Positions 9,895 to 19,421 are shown, counted from the first letter of the stretch. The stretch: 64,000 nucleotides of DNA from Bradyrhizobium sp. Rc3b (GCF_900114915.1 NZ_FOUS01000008.1:1-64000); one strand, 5' to 3'. The notes: generated by a model not told the origin, from the sequence alone. A program made the numbers and translations.

Positions 9895-11685
9895 ATGCCC
9901 GACACATCCTCAGCACTGCATTTGTTCGCCGACGTGCTTGCACGCGTGCACGCCGCCTGCCGTACGCTGGCGGCGGAAGCCAACTGGCCCGAGGGCATCG
10001 ATTTCGCGCGCGTGGTGGTCGAGCCGCCGCGCGATCCCTCCCATGGCGACATGGCGACCAACGCCGCCATGGTGCTGGCGAAAGAGGCCAAGGCAAAGCC
10101 CCGCGACCTCGCCGAGCGGATCGCAGAGCGGCTGCGCGCGGACGCGCTGATCGCCAAGGTCGACGTCGCCGGTCCCGGCTTCATCAATCTGACCTTGAGG
10201 CCGGCCGCCTGGGCCGAGGCGTTACGGACAGTGCTGCGCGAGGGCGCCGATTACGGCCGCGTCCGCGGCGGGTCCAAGGTCAATGTCGAATACGTCTCGG
10301 CCAATCCGACCGGTCCGATGCATGTCGGCCATTGCCGCGGCGCCGTGTTTGGTGACGCGCTGTCGAGCCTGCTCCAGTTCGCGGGCCACGACGTCGCGCG
10401 CGAATATTACATCAACGACGCGGGCGCCCAGGTCGACGTGCTCGCGCGCTCCGCGTTCCTCAGGTACCGCGAGGCGCTCGGCGAGGACATCGGTGCGATC
10501 CCGGAGGGGCTCTATCCGGGCGACTACCTGAAGCCGGTCGGCGCGGCGCTGGCGAAAGAGCACGGCGACAAGCTCCTCGCGATGAACGAGGCCGGTTGGC
10601 TGCCCACGGTGCGCGCCAAGGCGATCGCGATGATGATGGACGAGATCAAGGACGATCTCGCCGCCCTCAACATCCGCCACGATGTGTTTTTCTCCGAGCG
10701 CTCGCTGATCGAGAGCGGCAACAACAGGGTTGCCGAGACCATCGATTTCCTGAAGGCCAAGGGCGATGTCTACGAAGGCCGCCTGCCGCCGCCGAAGGGC
10801 GCGCCGGTCGAGGATTGGGAAGACCGCGAGCAGCTGCTGTTCAAGGCGACGGCTTACGGCGACGACGTCGATCGTCCGCTGATCAAGTCGGATGATTCCT
10901 ACACCTACTTTGCCGCCGACATCGCCTACCACAAGAACAAGTTCGACCGCGGTTTTGCGGAGATGATCGACGTCTGGGGCGCCGACCATGGCGGCTATAT
11001 CAAGCGCATGCAGGCGGCGGTGAAGGCGACGACCTCTGGTAAGGGTTCGCTCGACGTCAAGATCGTCCAGCTCGTCAAGCTGCTGCGCAACGGCGAGCCG
11101 GTGAAAATGTCCAAGCGGAGCGGGGACTTCGTCACCTTGCGTGAGGTGGTGGATGAGGTCGGCCAGGATGCCGTCCGCTTCATGATGCTCTACCGCAAGA
11201 ACGACGCGGTGCTCGACTTCGACCTCGCCAAGGTCATGGAACAGTCGCGCGATAACCCGGTGTTCTACGTCCAGTACGGCCACGCCCGCGGCCACTCGAT
11301 CTTCCGCAACGCGAGAGCGGAGGTGTTCCCGGAACTGCCGGAGGATGTCGGCGAGCGGATCGCCTGGCTCGCTGAGTCGGCGGTGGAACGGCTGTCAGAC
11401 CCCGTCGAGCTCGACCTGCTCAAGCGGCTCGCAATATTTCCGCGCATGCTGGAAGCTGCCGCCGCGGCCCACGAGCCGCACCGAATTGCCTTTTATCTCT
11501 ATGATTTAGCCAGCGAATTTCATGCACTTTGGACGAAGGGGCGCGATTTGCCCTATTTACGCTTCATTATCAATAATGATGCAGATCTTACAAAGGCGCG
11601 ACTGGCCATGGTCCAGGGCGTCGTCTCGGTTCTGGCATCGGGCCTCGCCATCCTCGGCGTCCATGCTCCGAACGAGATGCGGTAG
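9895..11685 (+). CDS. argS: Arginyl-tRNA synthetase
   Basis: This class I synthetase charges tRNA-Arg. The 596-residue protein carries an N-terminal Add-1-like domain. It has the HIGH-type signature in NPTGPMHVGHCRGAVFGD (about residues 138-155) and the KMSKRSGDF loop near residue 403. The C-terminal anticodon-binding (DALR) domain contains HEPHRIAFYLYDLASEFH. Length is as expected. It starts 9 bases after dgt, suggesting co-transcription, and is followed by the SPOR-domain gene, an order recurring in Rhizobiales. Confidence 0.97.
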   Translation: MPDTSSALHLFADVLARVHAACRTLAAEANWPEGIDFARVVVEPPRDPSHGDMATNAAMVLAKEAKAKPRDLAERIAERLRADALIAKVDVAGPGFINLTLRPAAWAEALRTVLREGADYGRVRGGSKVNVEYVSANPTGPMHVGHCRGAVFGDALSSLLQFAGHDVAREYYINDAGAQVDVLARSAFLRYREALGEDIGAIPEGLYPGDYLKPVGAALAKEHGDKLLAMNEAGWLPTVRAKAIAMMMDEIKDDLAALNIRHDVFFSERSLIESGNNRVAETIDFLKAKGDVYEGRLPPPKGAPVEDWEDREQLLFKATAYGDDVDRPLIKSDDSYTYFAADIAYHKNKFDRGFAEMIDVWGADHGGYIKRMQAAVKATTSGKGSLDVKIVQLVKLLRNGEPVKMSKRSGDFVTLREVVDEVGQDAVRFMMLYRKNDAVLDFDLAKVMEQSRDNPVFYVQYGHARGHSIFRNARAEVFPELPEDVGERIAWLAESAVERLSDPVELDLLKRLAIFPRMLEAAAAAHEPHRIAFYLYDLASEFHALWTKGRDLPYLRFIINNDADLTKARLAMVQGVVSVLASGLAILGVHAPNEMR

Positions 11686-11826
11686 TTTGGGGCGAACTAC
11701 TTAAGGGGAATATCGGGGGTAACCGGCAGAAGCCGGATCGCTTAGACTTGGTTGAAAGCCTTGTGGGTCGAAAGCCGTGCCTTGGTCGAGGGGCGCGCGG
11801 CTTTCCCGAAGGGACGCATCATCACG

Positions 11827-13380
11827 ATGGCCGAACGATATCAGGACAGACCGTTTCCCTCCGATGACTATGGTCGCGGTGGCGCCCAGCATGGCAAGGC
11901 GGAAAGCGATCCCTTGGCCGAGCTCGCCCGCCTGATCGGACAGACCGATCCGTTCGCAGCTCAGGGGCGGCCCGGCGCACATCCGCCGGCAGTCCCTGCG
12001 CCCGCACAGAGCTATCAGGACGACGACTATCGGCAAGCGGATCGGCAGGACGATTATCAGCAGGACTATGCCGAGCAGGCCCCGCCGGCGCAGCCCGGGC
12101 CGCCCTCATGGATGCGGCGCGCCAACGTGCAGCCGCAGCCGGCGCCTGCTCCCGAGCCCGATTATCCCGTGTCCGTGAACCCGGTTCATCCGTTGCACCG
12201 CTATTCAGCCCAGCCCGCCGCGCCCGAGCCTGAACTTCACCAGCCGCAGGCTTATCAGGATCATGCCTACCAGCAGGATCAGGCTTACCAGCAACACGCC
12301 TATCAGGAGCCGCATCAGCAGCCCGATCCGGCGCGTTACGACGATGCGCTCTATGGCCGGCTGGAGGCAGGCGAGCAGGACTATCAGCGCGATCCGGCCT
12401 ATCCCGACGATCCCTACGCGTATCAGAGCGACTATCCGGAGGCGGAGCCCGAAGAGCCCAAGAAGCAGCGCGGCGGCATGATGACGGTCGCTGCGATCCT
12501 GGCGCTTGCCGTGGTCGGCACCGGCGCCGCCTTCGCCTACAAGACCTATGTCGGATCGCCCCGCAGCGGTGAGCCGCCGATCATCAAGGCCGACAACACT
12601 CCGACCAAGATCGTACCCGCGCCGTCGGATTCCTCGGCCAAGGTGCCGGATCGCATGGTGAGCGGCGATGGCACCGAGAAGATCGTGCCGCGCGAAGAAG
12701 CGCCGGTCGACGTCAACGCCAAGGCGGGTGGTCCTCGCGTGGTGTTCCCGCCGCTGAACCAGAACGCGAACCCGCCCTCGGTGGCGAGCGTGTCGCCGTC
12801 TGCGGTACCGCCGCCGAGCACGGGCGCGAGCAACGGCACGATGTCGAACAGTTCGCCGCGCCCGATCAGGACTGTCGCCGTGAAGGGCGATCAGACCGAT
12901 AGCGCCACGCCGCAATCGGCCGCCGCCGCCAAGCCGACGGCTGCGCCGAAGCCTGTTGCCGCGCCCGTGGTGCCGCCGGCACCGCGCAATCCGCCGACTT
13001 CGGCCAATGCCAGCGCCAACCAGCCGATGTCGCTGGCGCCGCAATCGGTCCCGGCGGCCGAACCGCCGCAGCGGATGGCTGCGACCACCCCGACGCAAAT
13101 CGCGCCCGCCAGCAGCGGCGGTGGTGGCTACATCGTGCAGGTCTCCTCGCAGCAGAGCGAGGATAGCGCGGCCGCGTCGTACCGCGTGCTTCAGAGCAAA
13201 TATGGCAGCGTGCTCGGCTCCCGTTCGCCGGTGATCAAGCGCGTCGACCTCACCGACAAGGGCAAGGGCGTCGTCTACCGCGCCTTCGCTGGTCCCTATG
13301 GTTCGGCCGAGGAGGCGACGCACGCCTGCAACAGCCTGAAGTCTGCAGGCTTGTCCGCCTGCTTCGTCCAGAGGAATTAA
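11827..13380 (+). CDS. SPOR-domain membrane protein
   Basis: This 517-residue protein has a Gln/Pro/Tyr-rich cytoplasmic N-terminus (residues 1-213, many YQ/DQ/AYQ repeats) and one transmembrane helix (about 216-238, MMTVAAILALAVVGTGAAFAY). A long Pro/Ala/Ser-rich periplasmic linker leads to a C-terminal SPOR domain (about 431-517, starting GGGGYIVQVSSQQ). SPOR domains bind denuded peptidoglycan glycan strands at division sites, so an envelope/division role is inferred. An in-frame ATG at 11752 would add 25 residues, but the product from 11827 (MAERYQDRPF) looks like the family start. It lies between argS and nagZ, and its stop codon is part of the hairpin before nagZ. Confidence 0.85.
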   Translation: MAERYQDRPFPSDDYGRGGAQHGKAESDPLAELARLIGQTDPFAAQGRPGAHPPAVPAPAQSYQDDDYRQADRQDDYQQDYAEQAPPAQPGPPSWMRRANVQPQPAPAPEPDYPVSVNPVHPLHRYSAQPAAPEPELHQPQAYQDHAYQQDQAYQQHAYQEPHQQPDPARYDDALYGRLEAGEQDYQRDPAYPDDPYAYQSDYPEAEPEEPKKQRGGMMTVAAILALAVVGTGAAFAYKTYVGSPRSGEPPIIKADNTPTKIVPAPSDSSAKVPDRMVSGDGTEKIVPREEAPVDVNAKAGGPRVVFPPLNQNANPPSVASVSPSAVPPPSTGASNGTMSNSSPRPIRTVAVKGDQTDSATPQSAAAAKPTAAPKPVAAPVVPPAPRNPPTSANASANQPMSLAPQSVPAAEPPQRMAATTPTQIAPASSGGGGYIVQVSSQQSEDSAAASYRVLQSKYGSVLGSRSPVIKRVDLTDKGKGVVYRAFAGPYGSAEEATHACNSLKSAGLSACFVQRN

Positions 13381-13426
13381 CGGCCGTTTCCTTGACCCCC
13401 TCGCGGGTCAGGGTTAATCGGCCGTT
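13379..13426 (+). promoter_or_regulatory. Two-tier hairpin between the SPOR gene and nagZ
   Basis: The outer stem pairs AACGGCCG (13379-13386, including the last bases of the SPOR stop codon) with CGGCCGTT (13419-13426, immediately before the nagZ ATG). An inner stem pairs TGACCC (13393-13398) with GGGTCA (13405-13410). No T-run follows, so it is not a classic terminator. It could control nagZ translation initiation. Confidence 0.55.
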
Positions 13427-14455
13427 ATGAGCACGCGGGCCTTCATTACCGGTGTATCCGGAACGGAACTGACCGCCGTCGAGCGGGAGTTTATCCGCGA
13501 CCAGCGCCCATGGGGCTTCATCCTCTTCAAGCGCAATGTCGCAACCCCAGCTCAAGTCGCTGCACTGGTTGCGGAATTGCGGACGGCGGCCGGTGCCACC
13601 GACGCGCCTGTCCTGATCGATCAGGAGGGTGGACGGGTGCAGCGCCTGGGTCCGCCGCACTGGCCGGTCTATCCGCCGGGCGCCGTTTTCTCGACCTTGT
13701 ACGACACTGATTCGGCACTCGGGCTCACCGCGGCGCGGTTGTCCGCCCGTCTGATCGCAGCCGATCTTGCCGATCTCGGCATCACCGTGGATTGCCTGCC
13801 GCTCGCTGACGTGCCGGTCGAGGGCGCCGATGCGGTCATCGGGAACAGGGCTTATGGCACCGAGCCCGGCAAGGTCGCAGCGATTGCCCGCGCGGTCACC
13901 GAGGGCCTGGAGCAGGGCGGCGTGCTGCCGGTCCTCAAGCACATCCCCGGCCATGGCCGGGCCACTGCCGACACCCATTTCAAGCTGCCGACGGTCGATA
14001 CGCCGAGGGGAGAGCTGGAACGGACCGACTTCGCCGCGTTCAAGCCGCTTTCGGACCTGCCGATGGCCATGACTGCACATGTTGTGTTTAGCGCGGTCGA
14101 CCCCGCCCATCCGGCGACGACATCTGCGACAATGATTGCTGACGTGATTCGCGGCGCAATCGGGTTCCAGGGTTTGTTAATGAGTGATGACGTGTCGATG
14201 AACGCGCTGTCGGGGAATATCGCCGAGCGGACCCGCGCCATCTTCGCGGCCGGCTGCGACATGGCCCTGCATTGCAACGGCAATATCGAGGAGATGCGCG
14301 AGGTCGCCGGCCAGACACCTGAGCTGTCGGGCCGGGCGCTGGAGCGGGCGAACGCCGCGCTCGCCGCGCGCAAGGCGCCGCAACCGCTCGACCGCGTCGC
14401 CGCACGCACTGAGCTGGACGCATTGATCGCACGGGCAAACACGGCTTCCGCATGA
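13427..14455 (+). CDS. nagZ: Beta-N-acetylhexosaminidase
   Basis: This glycoside hydrolase family 3 enzyme removes N-acetylglucosamine from GlcNAc-anhydroMurNAc peptides during cytoplasmic peptidoglycan recycling. The 342-residue length and single-domain layout match NagZ. Visible motifs are LIDQEGGRVQRL near the N-terminus, KHIPGHGRATADTHFKLP (the catalytic His/Asp loop typical of NagZ), and LLMSDDVSMNAL with the nucleophile Asp. It overlaps scpA by 4 bases (ATGA), so the two are translationally coupled. NagZ activity shapes AmpR-type beta-lactamase induction in some bacteria, but no ampR is seen here. Confidence 0.95.
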   Translation: MSTRAFITGVSGTELTAVEREFIRDQRPWGFILFKRNVATPAQVAALVAELRTAAGATDAPVLIDQEGGRVQRLGPPHWPVYPPGAVFSTLYDTDSALGLTAARLSARLIAADLADLGITVDCLPLADVPVEGADAVIGNRAYGTEPGKVAAIARAVTEGLEQGGVLPVLKHIPGHGRATADTHFKLPTVDTPRGELERTDFAAFKPLSDLPMAMTAHVVFSAVDPAHPATTSATMIADVIRGAIGFQGLLMSDDVSMNALSGNIAERTRAIFAAGCDMALHCNGNIEEMREVAGQTPELSGRALERANAALAARKAPQPLDRVAARTELDALIARANTASA

Positions 14456-15291
14456 CCGCAGAAATTCTATCTTTCGAAACCGGGCGGCCCGCAGAGCTCG
14501 CCGAGGGTGAGCCGGCGTTGGTGGTGGACGTCGAGGGCTATGAGGGCCCGCTCGATCTGCTGCTCGCGCTGGCGCGACAGCAGAAGGTCGACCTCGCCAA
14601 GATCTCGATCCTGGCGCTGGCCGACCAGTATCTCCACTTCATCGAAGCCGCACGAAAGATCCGGCTCGAGCTTGCCGCCGACTACCTCGTCATGGCGGCA
14701 TGGCTCGCCTTCCTGAAGTCGCGCCTGCTGCTGCCGGAGCCGCCGAGCGCGGAGGGCCCGAGCGCCGAGCAGATGGCGACCGCGCTCGCCAATCGCCTGC
14801 GCCGGCTGGAGGCCATCCGCGAAGCCGCCAACCGGCTGATGAACAGGCAGCAATTGCTTCGCGACATCTTCCCGCGCGGCGAGCCCGAGCAGATCGCCGA
14901 GATCAAGCATCCGAAATACACGGCGACGCTGTACGATTTGCTCACCGCCTACGCCTCGCAGCGCCAGTCGCGCGTGCTGGCGAGCGTGCATCTGGCCAAG
15001 CGCACGGTCTGGTCGCTCGCCGAGGCGCGCGCCACGCTGGAGCGGCTGGTCGGCAGCATCAGCGAGCAGGACGATTGGGGCGTGCTCGACGACTTCCTGG
15101 TCCGGCACGTCGCCGATCCGACGCAGCGCGCGACGGTGTTCGCCTCGAGCTTCGCCGCCGCGCTGGAACTGGTTCGCGAAGGTCAGCTCGAGCTGAACCA
15201 GAAAGAGGCGTTTGCGCCCATCTATTTCCGGAAGGGGCGCCCCAAACCGGTGCCGGACGCAGCTCCTGCGCCTGATGCGCCGGTCGGTTAA
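14452..15291 (+). CDS. scpA: Segregation and condensation protein A
   Basis: This is the kleisin subunit of the SMC-ScpAB condensin. The 279-residue protein has the kleisin N-terminal signature VDVEGYEGPLDLLLALARQQ (residues 24-43, followed by KVDLAKISI) and the YLVMAAWLAFLKSRLLLP helix. A C-terminal winged-helix part ends near EGQLELNQKEAFAPIYF. It begins inside the nagZ stop (ATGA overlap) and is followed directly by scpB, the usual pairing. Confidence 0.95.
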   Translation: MTAEILSFETGRPAELAEGEPALVVDVEGYEGPLDLLLALARQQKVDLAKISILALADQYLHFIEAARKIRLELAADYLVMAAWLAFLKSRLLLPEPPSAEGPSAEQMATALANRLRRLEAIREAANRLMNRQQLLRDIFPRGEPEQIAEIKHPKYTATLYDLLTAYASQRQSRVLASVHLAKRTVWSLAEARATLERLVGSISEQDDWGVLDDFLVRHVADPTQRATVFASSFAAALELVREGQLELNQKEAFAPIYFRKGRPKPVPDAAPAPDAPVG

Positions 15292-15312
15292 GTGCAAGAA
15301 GGAGAATCTGCC

Positions 15313-16077
15313 ATGGCAAGCCTGGCTGAAGTGCGGATAGAAGAGGCCGAGCCGATGGAGAACGAATCCCAGGCACGTCCCGAGGAATTGCGGCTGCTGG
15401 AAGCGCTGCTGTTCGCTTCGAGTGAACCGCTGGATACCGCGACGCTGGCCAAGCGCATGCCCGAGGGCGTCGACGTCAAGGCCGCGCTCGAGCAATTGCA
15501 GGCCGACTATTCCTTGCGCGGGGTGAATCTCGTTCGCATCGCCAACAAATGGTCCTTCCGCACGGCGGGCGATCTCGCCTGGCTGATGACGCGGGAGAGC
15601 ACCGAGACCCGCCGCCTGTCGCGCGCGGCGATCGAGGTGCTGGCGATCATCGCCTATCACCAGCCGGTGACGCGCGCCGAGATCGAGGAGATCCGCGGCG
15701 TGGTCACCTCGAAGGGCACGCTCGACGTGCTGCTGGAGACCGGCTGGATCAAGCCGCGCGGCCGCCGCAAGACGCCCGGCCGTCCGCTGACCTTCGGAAC
15801 CACCGAGGACTTCCTGTCGCAGTTCACCCTGGAACAGCTCGGCGATCTGCCGGGCCTCGAGGAGCTGAAGGGCACGGGCCTGCTGGATTCGCGCCTGCCG
15901 ACCGGATTCAGCGTGCCGACGCCGTCGGACGACCCGCAGCTCCGCGAAGACGAGGATCCCTTGGAACCGGGCGAGGACCTCGATCTGGCGCTGGCGCCTG
16001 CGGTCGAGCCCGAGACCCCGGAAGAGGCGCCGCAGGGCGGCAATGAGGGGGGCGGTGAAGGCGGCACCGAAGAGTGA
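15313..16077 (+). CDS. scpB: Segregation and condensation protein B
   Basis: This is the partner of ScpA, with two winged-helix domains that dimerise and bind the kleisin centre. The 254-residue product contains LRLLEALLFASSEPLDTATL, AAIEVLAIIAYHQPVTRAEI and GRPLTFGTTEDFLSQFTL, all family landmarks. The C-terminal 60 residues are acidic and low-complexity. The ATG at 15313 is preferred over a GTG at 15292 because AAGGAG sits about 9 bases upstream. The gap to scpA is only 21 bases. Confidence 0.95.
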   Translation: MASLAEVRIEEAEPMENESQARPEELRLLEALLFASSEPLDTATLAKRMPEGVDVKAALEQLQADYSLRGVNLVRIANKWSFRTAGDLAWLMTRESTETRRLSRAAIEVLAIIAYHQPVTRAEIEEIRGVVTSKGTLDVLLETGWIKPRGRRKTPGRPLTFGTTEDFLSQFTLEQLGDLPGLEELKGTGLLDSRLPTGFSVPTPSDDPQLREDEDPLEPGEDLDLALAPAVEPETPEEAPQGGNEGGGEGGTEE

Positions 16078-16244
16078 GGCCTTTGCGTTTTACCGGTGCC
16101 CTGCGACCGGTTAACACTAGCAAGATTACGTAGTGCCAACAGCGAATTGGCGCTGCCTAGGTCCTTGTTTTTGAGACCTGCCAAGCCTAGGTTTCGGTGA
16201 AGATCGGCCGGGTCCCCGGCCATGCGCGTTTGGAGGGTTGCAGG

Positions 16245-16478
16245 ATGGGTTCACTCAGCATTTGGCACTGGATCCTGGTGATCGCAGTGGTCCTGCTGCT
16301 GTTCGGCCGCGGCAAGATTTCGGATCTGATGGGCGACGTGGCGCAGGGCATCAAGGCGTTCAAGAAGGGCATGCAGGACGACGACAAGCCCGCCGAGAAG
16401 CCCGAGCCGGCCAAGTCCATCGAGCACAATGGTGCGCCGACCGCGGCGCGGTCCGACGTCGGCAGCAAGGCCGTCTGA
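16245..16478 (+). CDS. tatA: Sec-independent translocase subunit TatA
   Basis: This is the small pore-forming subunit of the twin-arginine translocase. The 77-residue protein has an N-terminal transmembrane helix (about residues 5-21, SIWHWILVIAVVLLLFGRG), the FGRGK hinge and an amphipathic helix (DLMGDVAQGIKAFKKGM). A polar tail follows. GGAGG about 11 bases before the ATG supports the start; an upstream in-frame ATG at 16197 is unlikely. The order tatA-tatB-tatC with 90 bases before tatB is standard. The first 165 bases upstream are non-coding and probably contain the tat promoter. Confidence 0.95.
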   Translation: MGSLSIWHWILVIAVVLLLFGRGKISDLMGDVAQGIKAFKKGMQDDDKPAEKPEPAKSIEHNGAPTAARSDVGSKAV

Positions 16479-16568
16479 GCCGGAAGAAGCACGCGAGACG
16501 CGGGGTGCGGCCCGATCCTGCGCGCAAGGGATTGGGCCGGCTGCGGCTTCGCGTGAACGGAAGACCTC

Positions 16569-17063
16569 ATGTTCGACATCGGGTGGAGTGAACTGGTCCT
16601 GATCGGGGTCGTGGCCCTGATCGCCATCGGCCCGAAAGAGCTGCCGGGCGTGCTGCGCATGGTCGGCCAGTGGATGGGCAAGGCCCGCAAGATGGCCGCC
16701 GAATTCCAGGGCCAGTTCCAGGAAGCGATGCGCGAGGCCGAAATGGCCGACCTCAAGAAGAGCTTCGACGAGGTCAAGGAAGCCGCGACCAGCTTCAATC
16801 CGCTGACCTCGCTGCAGAAGGACGTCAGCGACGCGCTCCGTGTCGATGCGCTGGACAAGCCGGCAGAGACGTCGACCACAACGGCGGTCGAACCGCCGGT
16901 AACACCAACCACCCCGGAAGCGCCGACGCCTGCGACCTTCATTGAAGCCGAGGCGCATGCGGCCGCCAACGAGCCGCTCGCGATCACCCGTGAGGTCGAG
17001 CAGGCACCGGTTGCGCAGGACACCGCGCCATCCGAAGCGATCAAGGACGCCAAAGCGTCATGA
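16569..17063 (+). CDS. tatB: Sec-independent translocase subunit TatB
   Basis: TatB forms the substrate receptor with TatC in the inner membrane. The 164-residue protein starts MFDIGWSELVLIGVVALIAI, the TatB-type transmembrane helix with its conserved Glu, followed by GPKELPGVLRMVGQWMGKA and a long amphipathic helix. The last 75 residues are Pro/Ala/Thr-rich and probably disordered. It overlaps tatC by 4 bases. Confidence 0.95.
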   Translation: MFDIGWSELVLIGVVALIAIGPKELPGVLRMVGQWMGKARKMAAEFQGQFQEAMREAEMADLKKSFDEVKEAATSFNPLTSLQKDVSDALRVDALDKPAETSTTTAVEPPVTPTTPEAPTPATFIEAEAHAAANEPLAITREVEQAPVAQDTAPSEAIKDAKAS

Positions 17064-17878
17064 CCGACGCCGATATCGAGGCCAGCAAAGCCCCGCTGAT
17101 GGACCATCTGATCGAGCTGCGCTCGCGGCTGATCAAGGCGCTGCTCGGCTTTGGCATTGCGTTCATCTTCTGCTTCTTCTTCGCCAAGCAGATATTCAAC
17201 GTGTTGGTATGGCCTTACGTCCTGGCCGTCGGCGATCCCGCAAACGCCAAGCTCATTTACACTGCGTTCCTTGAATATTTCCTGACCCAGCTGAAGCTGG
17301 CGATGTTTGGCGCGGCCTTCATCTCGTTCCCGATCGTGGCGGGGCAGGTCTACATGTTCGTGGCGCCCGGGCTCTACAAGCACGAGAAGCAGGCCTTCCT
17401 GCCGTATCTGGTCGCGACGCCGTTCTTTTTCGTGCTGGGTGCGGCGCTGGTCTATTTCGTTGTGTTCCCGATGCTGGCGCGCTTCTCGCTTGGCATGCAG
17501 CAACTCGGCAGCGACGAGACCGCAAAGATCGAGCTGTTGCCGAAGGTCGGCGAATATCTGTCGCTGATGATGTCGCTGATCTTTGCCTTCGGCATTGCCT
17601 TCCAGCTTCCGGTGATCCTGACGCTGCTTGGCCGCATCGGCATCATCACCTCGAAGATGCTGCGCGAGAAGCGGCGCTATTTCATCGTCATCGCCTTCGT
17701 CATCGCGGCCGTGCTGACGCCGCCCGACGTGATCAGCCAGTGCTCGCTGGCGATTCCGCTGATGGCGCTCTATGAGGGCTCGATCATCGCGGTGGCGATG
17801 GTGGAGAAGAAGGCTGCCGCCGCGGCGCAGGCCGCCACCGGCACCGACGTGTCGACGCCGGCTAATCCGGCGGAGTAG
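17060..17878 (+). CDS. tatC: Sec-independent translocase subunit TatC
   Basis: This is the polytopic subunit that recognises twin-arginine signal peptides. The 272-residue protein shows LMDHLIELRSRLIKALLGF (the conserved N-terminal Tat-substrate-binding segment), FVAPGLYKHEKQAFLPYL, and six predicted transmembrane stretches. RYFIVIAFVIAAVLTPPDV is also characteristic. It is coupled to tatB through an ATGA overlap. A repeat element follows before serS, so serS probably has its own promoter. Confidence 0.96.
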   Translation: MTDADIEASKAPLMDHLIELRSRLIKALLGFGIAFIFCFFFAKQIFNVLVWPYVLAVGDPANAKLIYTAFLEYFLTQLKLAMFGAAFISFPIVAGQVYMFVAPGLYKHEKQAFLPYLVATPFFFVLGAALVYFVVFPMLARFSLGMQQLGSDETAKIELLPKVGEYLSLMMSLIFAFGIAFQLPVILTLLGRIGIITSKMLREKRRYFIVIAFVIAAVLTPPDVISQCSLAIPLMALYEGSIIAVAMVEKKAAAAAQAATGTDVSTPANPAE

Positions 17879-17895
17879 GGCGGCCCCACGCTCCG

Positions 17896-18016
17896 GTGTC
17901 ATTCCCCGCCTGGTGCGCAATTGCGCACTGGTGCGGGGAATCCAGTACGCCGCGGCCCCTCGGAGAATCACCACCGTCTCTGGAATACTGGATCATCCGC
18001 TTTCGCGGATGATGGC
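17896..18016. repeat. REP/BIME-like repeat, copy 1
   Basis: It begins GTGTCATTCCCCGCCTGGTG, contains the palindrome GTGCGCAATTGCGCAC, and ends ACTGGATCATCCGCTTTCGC followed by GGATGATGG. The region at 23590-23713 is the same element in the opposite orientation. Each consists of two short hairpins around a variable centre, like other intergenic palindromic units of Bradyrhizobium. Confidence 0.8.
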
Positions 18017-18089
18017 AGCTGTGCTAGGGGACGCGCTGACGTACAACGTTTGCCGTTGTCTGTTTACGCGCCGATCCAGGACCACAGCC

Positions 18090-19421
18090 ATGCACGACAT
18101 CAAATCGATCCGCGACAATCCGCAAGCCTTCGACGCCGGCCTCGCCCGGCGCGGCCTGAAGCCGTTGTCGGCCTCGCTGCTCGCGATCGACGAGACGCGG
18201 CGCGCGGCGATCCTGGCGTCCGAGCAGGCGCAGGCGCGGCGCAACGCGGCGTCCAAGGAGATCGGCGATGCCAAGAAGGCCAAGGACGAGGCGCGCGCGG
18301 CCAAGCTGATGGCCGAAGTCGCCGAGCTCAAGACTACGATGCCGCAGCTCGAGGCCGCCGCCAAAGCCGCCGATGAGGAGCTGACCAAAGAGCTGTCCGC
18401 GATCCCGAACATTCCGTTCGACGAAGTGCCCGATGGTGTCGACGAGCACGGCAACGTCCAGCACCACGTGTTCGGCAACAAGCGCAACTACAGCTTTGCG
18501 CCGAAGCTGCATGACGACCTCGGCACGGCGCTGGGCTACATGGATTTCGAGGCGGCGGCAAAACTCTCCGGCGCGCGGTTCGTCGTGCTGAAGAAGGCGC
18601 TGGCGCGGCTCGAGCGCGCGCTCGGACAATTCATGCTGAATCTGCACGTCGACGAGCACGGCTATACCGAGATCAATCCGCCGCTGCTGGTGCGCAACGA
18701 GATCATGTTCGGCACCGGCCAATTGCCGAAGTTCGAGGACGATCAGTTCTGGGCGATCAAGGGCGAGCTGCTTGCCTCGCCCGACCAGGAGCGGCTGAGG
18801 ACTGAGCGCCTCGGCCTGATTCCGACCGCGGAAGTCTCGCTCACCAACCTCGCGCGCGAATCCATTCTTGACGAGAAGCAACTGCCGATGCGGCTCACTG
18901 CGCTGACGCCGTGCTTCCGCGCCGAGGCGGGCGCTGCCGGGCGTGACACGCGCGGCATGATCCGCCAGCACCAGTTCACCAAGGTCGAGCTGGTCTCGAT
19001 CACGACGCCGGAGGTGAGCAAGGACGAGCTGGAGCGGATGCTGTCCTGCGCCGAGCAGGTGCTGCAGCGGCTCGGCCTGCATTATCGCGTGATGACGCTT
19101 TGCGCAGGAGATATGGGTTTCTCGTCGCAAAAAACCTATGACATCGAGGTCTGGATGCCGGGGCAGGGCGAGGGCGGGGCATTCCGCGAGATCTCGAGCT
19201 GCTCGGTCTGCGGCGACTTCCAGGCACGGCGCATGGATGCGCGCTCGCGCGGTCCCGACGGCAAGCCGCGTTTCGTCCACACGCTGAACGGTTCGGGCAC
19301 CGCGCTCGGCCGCGCGCTGATCGCCGTGATGGAGACCTATCAGCAGGAGGACGGCTCGATCCCAGTCCCCGACGTGCTGCAGCCCTATATGGGCGGCGTG
19401 AAGGTGATCGGGCGCGACTAA
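18090..19421 (+). CDS. serS: Seryl-tRNA synthetase
   Basis: This class II synthetase charges tRNA-Ser and tRNA-Sec. The 443-residue product starts MHDIKSIRDNPQAFDAGLAR. It has the long antiparallel coiled-coil arm (about residues 30-105, rich in Ala/Glu/Lys), motif 2 (TPCFRAEAGAAGRDTRGMIR) and motif 3 (NGSGTALGRALIAVMETYQ). The frame is open further upstream, but that extension is repeat-derived and matches nothing, so the ATG at 18090 is chosen. Length is normal. Confidence 0.97.
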   Translation: MHDIKSIRDNPQAFDAGLARRGLKPLSASLLAIDETRRAAILASEQAQARRNAASKEIGDAKKAKDEARAAKLMAEVAELKTTMPQLEAAAKAADEELTKELSAIPNIPFDEVPDGVDEHGNVQHHVFGNKRNYSFAPKLHDDLGTALGYMDFEAAAKLSGARFVVLKKALARLERALGQFMLNLHVDEHGYTEINPPLLVRNEIMFGTGQLPKFEDDQFWAIKGELLASPDQERLRTERLGLIPTAEVSLTNLARESILDEKQLPMRLTALTPCFRAEAGAAGRDTRGMIRQHQFTKVELVSITTPEVSKDELERMLSCAEQVLQRLGLHYRVMTLCAGDMGFSSQKTYDIEVWMPGQGEGGAFREISSCSVCGDFQARRMDARSRGPDGKPRFVHTLNGSGTALGRALIAVMETYQQEDGSIPVPDVLQPYMGGVKVIGRD

